From NCBI GenBank assembly GCA_026984895.1, contig JALSRF010000001.1:1-5929 (forward strand): DNA of 5,929 nucleotides, in the 5' to 3' direction. Positions 1 through 5,182 of the stretch are shown in pieces. The notes under the pieces were generated by a model. That model worked only from the letters and a program-made list of their open reading frames with translations. It was not told the DNA's origin and did no database searches. The DNA comes from Paracoccaceae bacterium. GTDB lineage: Bacteria > Pseudomonadota > Alphaproteobacteria > Rhodobacterales > Rhodobacteraceae. Made by a program: the position numbers and the translations under genes. Positions within the stretch are counted from its first letter, which is position 1; each line of letters begins with the position of its first letter.

Positions 1-183
1 CCGGTCTGGCTCAGCGGATCTTTGGCCCGGCGGATCGCGCGGCGCCGAGGCCGCGGCGTCGGGCGGGCCGGTGCGTGCGGCCAGCGCCAGGCGGTGCCCC
101 GCATCCCGCCCCCCGCGCCCTGGCTCCCGTGACCCGGTCCCCGCGCGCCGGTTCCCGTGCCACGCGTGCCGGCTGTGCGTGGA
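1..183. other. GC-rich stretch with no supportable gene
   Basis: This edge segment lies downstream of the DUF4169-like gene. On the minus strand the frame that follows that gene's TGA stays open to the window edge, but it has no convincing start codon, ribosome binding site or recognisable motif. On the plus strand one frame reads 43 codons from the edge to a TGA at 130-132, as a low-complexity Arg/Pro/Gly-rich peptide; it could be the tail of a gene entering from the left, but nothing in it is recognisable. The region contains loosely repeated 'ggYtcccgtgMc' words (121-132 and 151-162). I cannot see a hairpin with a T-run that would mark a terminator. Confidence 0.4.
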
Positions 184-369
184 TCACTCGTCCTCGTGGT
201 CGCGCGCGTGGGCATCGAGCATGCGGCGCGCCTTTTCGTTGCGGGTCGCTTCCAGGATGCGCATCGCCCTGGAACGTCCGAAGCTTGCCGCGTTTGCGTC
301 GGCCTTGCGTTTCCGTTCCGCGCGCTGGCGCTGTTTCCTGAAGCGGTTCAGGTTGACCGGATCAGGCAT
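184..369 (-). CDS. DUF4169-like small basic protein
   Basis: This encodes a 61-residue, strongly charged protein with no known catalytic role. It begins MPDPVNLNRFRKQRQRAERKRKAD and ends in an acidic HARDHEDE tail. The N-terminal 'VNLNRFRKQRxRxxRKxxAxxNAxxFGRS' pattern and the length match what I remember of the DUF4169 family, short alphaproteobacterial proteins often found directly after fumC. No membrane segment or signal peptide is visible; a mostly helical Arg/Lys/Ala-rich chain is expected. The ATG (369-367) lies inside the last codons of fumC and the two frames overlap by 8 bp, so translation is probably coupled to fumC on the same messenger. No good independent ribosome binding site is visible. 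The family name is from memory; the gene itself is supported by length, overlap and composition. Confidence 0.8.
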   Translation of the reverse strand: MPDPVNLNRFRKQRQRAERKRKADANAASFGRSRAMRILEATRNEKARRMLDAHARDHEDE

Positions 370-1759
370 CTTTCGGCCCGATCATCTTTTCCGGGCGCAC
401 CACGCGGTCGAAGGTTTCGGCATCGACATAGCCCAGGTTGACCGCCTCTTCCCTCAGCGTGGTGCCGTTCTTGTGCGCGGTCTTGGCAACCCGGGTGGCC
501 TTGTCATAGCCGATGACCGGCGCCAGGGCCGTGACCAGCATCAGGCTTTCGCGCATCAGCTTTTCGATCCGGCTTTCGTTCGCCTTGATGCCGCGCAGCA
601 TGCGCTGGGTGAAACTGGCCGCGGCGTCACCCAGAAGCTGAATCGACTGCAGCAGATTGTAGGCCATCATCGGGTTGTAGACATTCAGTTCGAAATGCCC
701 CTGAGAGCCGGCGAACTTGACCGCCGCATCGTTGCCCATGACATGGATGGCCACCTGGGTCATCGCCTCGGCCTGGGTCGGGTTGACCTTGCCGGGCATG
801 ATCGAACTGCCGGGTTCGTTTTCCGGCAGGATGAGTTCGCCCAGACCCGAGCGCGGGCCGGAGCCGAGGAAGCGGATGTCGTTGGCGATCTTGTACATGG
901 CGCCGGCAACCGTTGCCAGTGCGCCCGACAGAAACACCATGGCGTCATGGGCGGCGAGCGCTTCGAACTTGTTGGGCGCCGTGACGAAGGGCAGGCCGGT
1001 GATGGTGGCGATGTTGGCGGCCACGTCCTCGGCCCAGCCGGGGCGCGTGTTCAGCCCGGTGCCCACGGCGGTTCCACCCTGGGCAAGCTCGTAGATGCCG
1101 GGCAGGGCGGCGTTGATGCGCGCGATGCCCTGGCGGATCTGGTGGGCATAGCCCGAGAACTCCTGGCCCAGGGTCAGCGGCGTCGCGTCCTGCGTGTGGG
1201 TGCGCCCGATCTTGATGATGTCGGCAAACTCCCGCGCCTTGGTTTCCAGCCCGGCGGCCAGCGCCTCAAGCCCGGGCATCAGCACGTCGCGCACCTGCGT
1301 TGCCGTTGCCACATGCATGGCGGTGGGGAAGGTGTCGTTCGAACTCTGGCCCATGTTCACATGGTCGTTCGGGTGCACCGGGTCTTTCGAACCGATCTTC
1401 CCGCCGAGGATCTCGATGGCGCGGTTGGCGATCACCTCGTTGGCATTCATGTTGCTCTGCGTGCCCGAGCCGGTCTGCCAGACCACCAGCGGAAAGTTGT
1501 CGTCGAACCTGCCCGAGATGACCTCGTCCGCGGCCTCGATGATCGCGTCCGCCAGCCGCCCGTCCAGCGCGCCGGCGGCCTTGTTCGATTGCGCGCAGGC
1601 CTTCTTGATCACGCCAAGCGCGCGCACGATGGCGACGGGCTGGCGCTCCCAGCCGATCGGAAAGTTCTGCAGCGAGCGCTGGGTCTGCGCGCCCCAGTAC
1701 TTGTCGGCGGGCACTTCGAGCGGGCCGAAGCTGTCGGTTTCGGTGCGGGTGCTGGTCAT
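362..1759 (-). CDS. fumC: Class II fumarate hydratase (fumarase C)
   Basis: This cytosolic enzyme of the citric acid cycle reversibly hydrates fumarate to L-malate and belongs to the aspartase/fumarase superfamily, which acts as homotetramers and needs no iron-sulfur cluster. The 465-residue length is normal for class II. Visible motifs are TGSGTQSNMNANEVIANRA (97-114), HPNDHVNMGQSSNDTFPTAMH (129-149), GRTHTQDATPLTLGQEF (185-201) containing the catalytic-site His188, and the superfamily signature GSSIMPGKVNP (317-327) containing the catalytic Ser318 on the flexible loop. All key residues are present, so an active enzyme is expected. The ATG at 1759 is preceded by GGAG six bases upstream ('ccggagaccgac'). 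It lies 87 bp downstream of sspB on the same strand and overlaps the DUF4169-like gene at its 3' end. Argininosuccinate lyase and aspartase are less likely given the SSNDTFPTAMH and GRTHTQDATP motifs. Confidence 0.98.
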   Translation of the reverse strand: MTSTRTETDSFGPLEVPADKYWGAQTQRSLQNFPIGWERQPVAIVRALGVIKKACAQSNKAAGALDGRLADAIIEAADEVISGRFDDNFPLVVWQTGSGTQSNMNANEVIANRAIEILGGKIGSKDPVHPNDHVNMGQSSNDTFPTAMHVATATQVRDVLMPGLEALAAGLETKAREFADIIKIGRTHTQDATPLTLGQEFSGYAHQIRQGIARINAALPGIYELAQGGTAVGTGLNTRPGWAEDVAANIATITGLPFVTAPNKFEALAAHDAMVFLSGALATVAGAMYKIANDIRFLGSGPRSGLGELILPENEPGSSIMPGKVNPTQAEAMTQVAIHVMGNDAAVKFAGSQGHFELNVYNPMMAYNLLQSIQLLGDAAASFTQRMLRGIKANESRIEKLMRESLMLVTALAPVIGYDKATRVAKTAHKNGTTLREEAVNLGYVDAETFDRVVRPEKMIGPKDA

Positions 1760-1794
1760 GTCGGTCTCCGGCGCGGTGGCTGTGGTGGCGGTTG

Positions 1795-1819
1795 GGCATC
1801 CCCGGTTCGGGGCGATGCC
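1795..1819. other. Hairpin in the sspB-fumC gap
   Basis: An inverted repeat lies in the 87-bp gap between sspB and fumC. The inner arms are CCCCG (1800-1804) and CGGGG (1808-1812) with a GTT loop, and the outer arms are GGCAT (1795-1799) and ATGCC (1815-1819), with two unpaired bases on one side. The stem is GC-rich, but no T-run follows on either strand, so it is not a classical intrinsic terminator. It could be a processing or stability element of an sspB-fumC transcript, or a partial terminator separating the two genes. Confidence 0.35.
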
Positions 1820-1846
1820 GACGGTTGTCCGGGAGGGGCGGGCCGG

Positions 1847-2365
1847 CTACTTGCGGAAACTGTCGAGGCTGACGACCTCGGCGTCGCCGGGCGCGCGCTC
1901 CGGGGCGGCTGCGGCCTGTGCGGGCCCGGTTTCGGGCGCCTCGCGGGCCGCGTCGCCCGGCGGTGCGCGGGTCTGGCCGTCGTCGCTGTCGCGCGCGGTC
2001 TGTTCGTCGTCGTGCTGGGTCTCGAAGCGCAGTCCGAACTCGACCGAGGGATCGACGAACGTCAGGATCGCGTCATACGGGATATAGAGCGACTCGGGAT
2101 TGTCGCCGAAATTGAGCGTCACCGAAAAGCCTTCGTCGGTGACGTGCAGGTCCTCGAACCAGTGCTGCATGACCACGGTCATTTCCTCGGGGAACCGGTC
2201 CGAAAGCCAGTCGGCGATTTCCACATCCGGGTGCATGGTCGAGAAGGTGATGAAGAAATGGTGGTCCCCGGGCAGGCCGTGGCGCGCCACATCGCCGAGC
2301 ACGGTCCGAATCAGGCCGCGCATGGCATCATGCATCAGGTTTCCGTAGTCGATGGTGTCGGACAT
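1847..2365 (-). CDS. sspB: ClpXP adaptor SspB (alphaproteobacterial type)
   Basis: SspB is a cytosolic dimeric adaptor that binds the AAND.. part of the ssrA degradation tag and hands tagged proteins to the ClpXP protease. The 172-residue product begins MSDTIDYGNLMHDAMRGLIRTVL, followed by the Sm-like substrate-binding domain (about 1-115) with HHFFITFSTMHPDVEI (35-50), EMTVVMQHWFEDLHV (61-75) and YIPYDAILTFVDPSVEFGL (94-112). A flexible Ala/Pro/acid-rich linker (about 117-162) leads to a short conserved C-terminal tail, EVVSLDSFRK, which in this family carries the ClpX-docking (XB-like) peptide. The frame is open further upstream to 2512, but the ATG at 2365 matches the family N-terminus and is preceded by a purine-rich GGAAAAGG. 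The gene lies about 150 bp downstream of ssrA and 87 bp upstream of fumC, all on the minus strand. Confidence 0.95.
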   Translation of the reverse strand: MSDTIDYGNLMHDAMRGLIRTVLGDVARHGLPGDHHFFITFSTMHPDVEIADWLSDRFPEEMTVVMQHWFEDLHVTDEGFSVTLNFGDNPESLYIPYDAILTFVDPSVEFGLRFETQHDDEQTARDSDDGQTRAPPGDAAREAPETGPAQAAAAPERAPGDAEVVSLDSFRK

Positions 2366-2395
2366 GCCTTTTCCGCTTGCCGGTTGCCTGTGCCA

Positions 2396-2401
2396 ACCAT
2401 A
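2396..2401 (-). promoter_or_regulatory. Possible -10 element for sspB
   Basis: The minus strand reads TATGGT here, 30 bases before the sspB start codon, which would give a 5' leader of about 24 bases. No good -35 hexamer is visible at the usual spacing (CTTCCC or TTCCCT at best), so the call is weak. sspB may instead, or in addition, be reached by transcription coming out of ssrA. Confidence 0.22.
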
Positions 2402-2453
2402 GGCCATTTTGCGGTGAAGGGAAGAGGCTTGCCGCGCCTGTCCGGCGCAACGG

Positions 2454-2467
2454 GCCGGAAAACCGGC
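2454..2467. repeat. Short hairpin between ssrA and sspB
   Basis: The arms GCCGG (2454-2458) and CCGGC (2463-2467) flank a four-base AAAA loop (TTTT on the minus strand). The stem lies downstream of the 3' end of ssrA and upstream of sspB. It could help end or trim the ssrA transcript, but no T-run follows the stem, so its function is uncertain. Confidence 0.25.
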
Positions 2468-2600
2468 AGCCGAAGGAAAGCCGCAGGGATGGCGAAGGAA
2501 AACCGAAGGCAATGGTGCAGGCTTCTGTTGCCAGGTGCCTGCGAACCCCGCCAGCCCCTGCTAGAGGACTGGGCTTCAGATTTCGGCTTGGTCGGACCGC

Positions 2601-2642
2601 TTACGCAGCCAGAGCCATTGCCGGAGCTTTGTTGTCATTTGC
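2601..2642 (-). other. ssrA: ssrA proteolysis-tag reading frame
   Basis: Thirteen codons plus TAA read ANDNKAPAMALAA. With the alanine brought by the charged tmRNA, the full tag is A-ANDNKAPAMALAA. The AAND start is the part read by SspB and the hydrophobic ALAA end is the ClpX-type degron. The resume codon GCA is preceded by CTAGTT, comparable to the TAGTC before the E. coli resume codon, an element known to set the frame. Confidence 0.95.
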
Positions 2643-2728
2643 AACTAGCTTGTGTGAACCGATAACGGTGGTGTCTCACCGGGACAAGGCAAACCCCTTT
2701 ACACGTTCGTCGATCCTGTTTCGGCCCC

Positions 2729-2751
2729 GTGATCCCCAAATGAAGGATGTC
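2729..2751 (-). other. Intervening spacer of permuted ssrA
   Basis: These 23 bases separate the encoded CCA of the acceptor piece (ending at 2752) from the first G of the coding piece (2728). In two-piece tmRNAs this segment is removed during maturation (family knowledge), leaving two RNAs held together by base pairing. The boundaries come from the perfectly paired acceptor stem on both sides. Confidence 0.85.
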
Positions 2752-2837
2752 TGGTGGAGCCGCCGGGTACCGCCCCCGGGTCCGATCCGCTTATTACGGG
2801 CGCGTTTATGTCCATAGTCCCGCAAGGGGACAGGGGG

Positions 2838-2866
2838 AATATAGGGTGAAGTTGCGGTCTTGGGAA
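2838..2866 (-). promoter_or_regulatory. Probable ssrA promoter
   Basis: On the minus strand TTCCCA (2866-2861, four of six matches to the sigma-70 -35 consensus) is separated by exactly 17 bases from TATATT (2843-2838, close to TATAAT). This predicts a start near G2831, about 11 bases before the beginning of the acceptor piece. It stands out as an AT-rich word in a GC-rich region and has the right position for a strong stable-RNA promoter. Confidence 0.6.
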
Positions 2867-2875
2867 GAGGGGGAG

Positions 2876-2922
2876 CCGAAATCTTTCAAAGATTTCGGGC
2901 CGTTTTCTTCCAAAGAAAACGG
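2876..2922. repeat. Twin-hairpin palindromic element
   Basis: Two adjacent perfect hairpins are built alike. The first has arms CCGAAATCTT (2876-2885) and AAGATTTCGG (2889-2898) with loop TCA. The second has arms CCGTTTTCTT (2900-2909) and AAGAAAACGG (2913-2922) with loop CCA. Only one base separates them. They fill the gap between the 3' end of the 76-aa gene and the ssrA promoter. Possible roles are a bidirectional terminator or a dispersed extragenic palindrome of the kind I recall as common in Rhodobacterales genomes. No clean T-run follows on the minus strand, so termination would rely on the T-rich stems themselves. Confidence 0.75.
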
Positions 2923-2926
2923 GGCC

Positions 2927-3157
2927 TCACTCGACCCTGCGCAGCGGTTCGCGGTTGCAGAAGATGACGATCTGGCCGGCGTTTTCCACGGCGCGAAACC
3001 CGCGCCGGCGCAATTCGCGGCGAAACCGGTCCATGCCGGCGTAGCGTTCGATATCGCGCGCCTTGCGTCGGATCACCTCGCCGCGCTGCACCGCCTTCGA
3101 GGCAAACAGATCGCGTAGCCAGATGTCGGGGGCCAGAGGAGAATGCCGATCGCTCAT
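2927..3157 (-). CDS. Conserved small hypothetical protein
   Basis: This is a 76-residue soluble protein of unknown function. It reads MSDRHSPLAPDIWLRDLFASKAV at the start and ends GFRAVENAGQIVIFCNREPLRRVE. The pattern 'W..DLFASKA..RGEVIRRKARDIER..G...F..ELRRRGFRA.ENAGQ.VIFCNREP.RR' resembles a short family I remember from Rhodobacterales genomes, sometimes labelled phosphoribosylanthranilate isomerase; at 76 residues it cannot be that TIM-barrel enzyme, so I give no function. The middle is basic and probably helical, ending in a beta-like VIFCNREP segment. It begins 24 bp after the stop of the GntR regulator gene on the same strand and may share its transcript. No strong ribosome binding site is visible. 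A 97-aa frame overlapping it (start 3179) has Arg/Pro-rich shadow composition and was not chosen. Confidence 0.75.
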   Translation of the reverse strand: MSDRHSPLAPDIWLRDLFASKAVQRGEVIRRKARDIERYAGMDRFRRELRRRGFRAVENAGQIVIFCNREPLRRVE

Positions 3158-3181
3158 GCGCCGATGCTGGCCGCGGCATGG

Positions 3182-3922
3182 TTAACCGCGGGTTAAACGC
3201 GCCGCGCGCGCCGACATCACTTCGGCGAACAGGCGCCGGGTATAGCGTTCCAGCCCGGCCAGCGCCGCCTCGGTTGCCGCTTCGTCGCGTGCCCCAAGCC
3301 CCGTAACGATCTGCCGGTGCAGCGCCACGATTCGCTCGCGCGAGCGCGCGGTGAAGGTGATCATGTTCATCAGCGGCTGCATCGCCTCGACCGCGCCGGC
3401 AAGGTGGTAGGACAGCACCGGGTTTTGCGCCGCATCCACCAGCGTCCGGTGAAAGGCCACGTCGGAGGCGCAGAACGCTTCGTCGCTGGTGGCGGCATCG
3501 CCCTGGCGCGTGATCTCGGCGCGCATCGCGTCCAGTTGCCCGGCGGTGCGCCGCGCCGCCGCCAGCGGGGCGCAGGCGCGTTCCAGCGCAAAACGCGCCT
3601 CGCAGGCGGTCTCGAAATCGACCCGGTTCATCGACAGCAGCAGGGTCGAGGTGGTGATCTGCTGCGCGTGCGCCTGTTCATAGCTCAGCCGGTTGACGAA
3701 GGCCCCGCCGCCGGCCCCGCGCTGGGTGCGGATCAGGTTCTGCGCCGCCAGCCGTTTCAGCGCCTCGCGCACCGTCGGGCGCGATACGCCGAACTTTTCG
3801 GCCAGCTCGGCCTCGGACGGCAGCCGCGCATCGACGATCAGCTGCCCCGCAACGATCGCGTCCCGGATCGCCTCGGCAATCTGCACCGAAAGTTCGCGGC
3901 TGGTTTCGAGCCTTGTCTCCAT
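3182..3922 (-). CDS. GntR-family regulator, FadR/FCD type
   Basis: This is a cytoplasmic DNA-binding transcription factor, most likely a repressor released by a small carboxylic acid or acyl-CoA. The 246-residue length suits the FadR (FCD) subgroup. The N-terminal winged helix-turn-helix is clear: RLPSEAELAEKFGVSRPTVREALKRLAAQNLI (33-64) with a GAGGGAFV wing (69-76). The all-helical C-terminal FCD ligand domain (about 100-235) shows the D154xxxH158 pair in SDVAFHRTLVDAAQNPVL and a further His202 in ALHRQIVTGL, typical metal/ligand positions. The ATG at 3922 is preferred; a GTG codon directly before it (3925) is an alternative. The gene diverges from the acyl-CoA dehydrogenase gene. The first arm of a strong inverted repeat lies 10 bases before its start codon, so autoregulation is likely. 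The effector cannot be read from sequence. Confidence 0.93.
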   Translation of the reverse strand: METRLETSRELSVQIAEAIRDAIVAGQLIVDARLPSEAELAEKFGVSRPTVREALKRLAAQNLIRTQRGAGGGAFVNRLSYEQAHAQQITTSTLLLSMNRVDFETACEARFALERACAPLAAARRTAGQLDAMRAEITRQGDAATSDEAFCASDVAFHRTLVDAAQNPVLSYHLAGAVEAMQPLMNMITFTARSRERIVALHRQIVTGLGARDEAATEAALAGLERYTRRLFAEVMSARAARLTRG

Positions 3923-3932
3923 CACTTTTCAT

Positions 3933-3980
3933 TTGTCAGACATTTGCGCCTGTGGCAAGACGGCCGCAAATGTATGACAA
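3933..3980. promoter_or_regulatory. Paired operator-like inverted repeat
   Basis: TTGTCAGACATTTGCG (3933-3948) is repeated in inverted orientation as CGCAAATGTATGACAA (3965-3980), matching at 15 of 16 positions. The arms are 32 bp apart centre to centre, about three helical turns, so bound proteins would sit on the same face. Arm 1 also contains a small internal palindrome, TGTC-A-GACA, in the style of FadR-type GntR sites; arm 2 has TGTC-A-TACA. The pair lies between the divergent starts of the GntR gene (3922) and the acyl-CoA dehydrogenase gene (4013) and is the obvious candidate binding region for that regulator. I could not place convincing -35/-10 pairs for either direction, although TTGTCA inside each arm resembles a -35 hexamer. 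Confidence 0.7.
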
Positions 3981-4012
3981 TTGGGCGAGTCGCCCGCAGC
4001 GGGGGAGAACAC

Positions 4013-5182
4013 ATGACGAAAATCGACGACATCCTGCAGGCCGCGCGGCGCCATGCCGACGCGGTGATCAAACCGAACGTCGAGGCCTGGAACGCCGCCG
4101 GCACATGGCCGCGCGAGGCCTCCGATGCCGCCGGCGCGGCCGGGCTGACCGGGCTCTACGCGCCCGAGGACCGGGGCGGGCAGGGCCTGCCGCTGGCCGA
4201 GGGCATCCGCGTCTACGAGGAACTGGGCAAGGGCGACGGCGCCTATGCCTTTGCCCTGTCGATGCACAATATCTGCACCTATGCCGCCTGCGGCTATGGC
4301 ACCGAGGCGTTCAAGGAAAACTGGGCGCGCGATCTGACCAGCGGGCGCAAGCTGGCCAATTTCGCGCTGACCGAGCCGCAGTCGGGGTCGGACGCCGCCA
4401 ACATGCGCACCCGCGCGCGCATCAACGGCGACGGCACCTGGACGATCAGCGGCGCCAAGGCCTGGGTCAGCCTGGCGGGCGAGGCCGACGTCTATTTCAC
4501 CGTGGTCAAGACCTCGGACGCGCCCGGCCACAAGGACATGGCGATGATCGCCATTCCCGCCGACGCCAGGGGGGTGTCCTTCGGGCCGCGCTACGAGACG
4601 CCGAGCTACAACTTCCTGCCGCTTTCCGAGATGTATTTCGACAATGTGGTGGTCAGCGAGGACAACATCATCCTGCCGGTGGGCCAGGGGCTGCAGGGAT
4701 CGCTGATGGCGATCGACATCGCCCGGGTCTCGATCGCCTCGGGCTGCTGCGGGCTGATGGAAGCGGCGCTGGACACGGCGCTGGCCTATGCCTCGCGGCG
4801 CAGGATGTTCGGCGGCGTCAACCTCGATCTGGAGGGCATCCAGTGGATGCTGGGCGATGTGGCGACCAGGCTGGAAGCCTCGCGGCTGCTCTACCGGGCG
4901 GCGGCGGCGGCGCTGGGCACCCCCGAGGGGCCGGTGATGGCGGCGCATGCGAAAAGCTTCGTGCCCGACGCGGCGCTGGCGGCGGCCAATACCTGCACCC
5001 AGGTGCTGGGCGGCTCGGGCCTGCTGAAGGACTACGGGCTGGACCGGCTCAGCCGGCTGGCGCAGATGCTGCGCATCGTCGATGGCACCACCGAGATCAG
5101 CCGGGTGGTGATCGGGCGGGCGCTGAAGAAACGCGCGAAAGGGTTGCCGGATATCGCGGTGCCCAAGGGGTATGGCGAATGA
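4013..5182 (+). CDS. Acyl-CoA dehydrogenase family protein
   Basis: This is an FAD-dependent enzyme expected to form a trans-2,3 double bond in an acyl-CoA and pass electrons to electron-transfer flavoprotein. The 389-residue length is standard for the family. Domains in order are a helical N-terminal domain (about 1-110), a beta domain with the flavin/substrate signature FALTEPQSGSD (117-127) and SGAKAWVS (146-153), and a C-terminal helical domain with RRRMFG (262-267), QVLGGSGLLKDYGLDRLSR (330-348) and RIVDGTTEISRVVIGRAL (354-371). At the position of the usual catalytic Glu (the YEGT motif of medium-chain enzymes) the residue is Asp357, and the alternative catalytic position of isovaleryl-CoA dehydrogenase aligns with Ala237. 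The ATG at 4013 follows a strong GGGGGAG (4001-4007); the open frame upstream is a shadow of the regulator gene. Substrate unknown; its neighbours suggest short or branched acyl-CoA. Confidence 0.94.
   Translation: MTKIDDILQAARRHADAVIKPNVEAWNAAGTWPREASDAAGAAGLTGLYAPEDRGGQGLPLAEGIRVYEELGKGDGAYAFALSMHNICTYAACGYGTEAFKENWARDLTSGRKLANFALTEPQSGSDAANMRTRARINGDGTWTISGAKAWVSLAGEADVYFTVVKTSDAPGHKDMAMIAIPADARGVSFGPRYETPSYNFLPLSEMYFDNVVVSEDNIILPVGQGLQGSLMAIDIARVSIASGCCGLMEAALDTALAYASRRRMFGGVNLDLEGIQWMLGDVATRLEASRLLYRAAAAALGTPEGPVMAAHAKSFVPDAALAAANTCTQVLGGSGLLKDYGLDRLSRLAQMLRIVDGTTEISRVVIGRALKKRAKGLPDIAVPKGYGE

Larger units (their letters stand above)
2517..2831 (-). ncRNA. ssrA: Circularly permuted two-piece tmRNA
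   Basis: tmRNA rescues stalled ribosomes: its alanyl-tRNA-like part accepts the nascent chain and its internal frame adds a proteolysis tag. The minus-strand transcript reads in permuted order. First comes the acceptor piece (about 2820-2752), with T-arm stem CCGGG/CCCGG, 3' acceptor strand CGGCTCC and an encoded ACCA end. A 23-base spacer (2751-2729) follows, then the coding piece (from 2728), beginning GGGGCCGAAACAGGATCGAC, comparable to the GGGGCTGATTCTGGATTCGAC start of E. coli tmRNA. GGGGCCG (2728-2722) pairs over all seven positions with CGGCTCC (2762-2756), one pair being G-U. The tag frame is at 2642-2601. Before it, CGGTG..CACCG and ACCG/CGGT offer alternative stems, consistent with a pseudoknot. 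The coding piece appears to end near a GCAGGC/GCCTGC hairpin (2542-2517). The precursor ends and the coding-piece 3' end are approximate. Confidence 0.95.

Noticed and set aside
2366..2512. N-terminal extension of sspB to 221 aa
   Set aside because: The added 49 residues resemble no SspB N-terminus and lie downstream of ssrA. The ATG at 2365 has a purine-rich ribosome binding site and the expected MSDTIDYGNLMHDAMR start.
2517..2542. Classical rho-independent terminator for ssrA
   Set aside because: The GCAGGC/GCCTGC hairpin is not followed by a T-run and lies where the 3' end of the tmRNA coding piece is expected, so it is better read as part of the mature RNA.
71..2665. 864-codon open frame on the plus strand
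   Set aside because: It runs opposite fumC, sspB and ssrA, has Arg/Gly/His-rich composition with no recognisable domain, and includes the antisense of the tmRNA. Long stop-free antisense frames are expected opposite GC-rich genes.
2747..3118. 123- and 146-codon plus-strand frames over ssrA and its upstream region
   Set aside because: They read through the antisense of the tmRNA and the twin hairpins and have no ribosome binding site or recognisable protein motif.
3317..4012. Upstream extension of the acyl-CoA dehydrogenase frame (621-aa version)
   Set aside because: The extra 232 codons lie antisense to the GntR gene and across the operator region. The ATG at 4013 has a strong ribosome binding site and gives the normal family length.
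3929..4948. 339-codon minus-strand frame opposite the acyl-CoA dehydrogenase
   Set aside because: It has His/Arg/Gly-rich shadow composition, no family motif, and its real counterpart strand has a complete conserved enzyme.
3913..5178. Upstream extension of the DinB frame (586-aa version)
   Set aside because: The extension is the wrong frame of the acyl-CoA dehydrogenase gene, Arg/Gly/Ala-rich. The DinB family N-terminus matches the ATG at 5179.
4013..5182. Identity of the acyl-CoA dehydrogenase as DmdC (methylmercaptopropionyl-CoA dehydrogenase of DMSP demethylation)
   Set aside because: The nearby acuI-like gene made this tempting, but DmdC is considerably longer (around 580-600 residues as I recall) than the 389 residues here.
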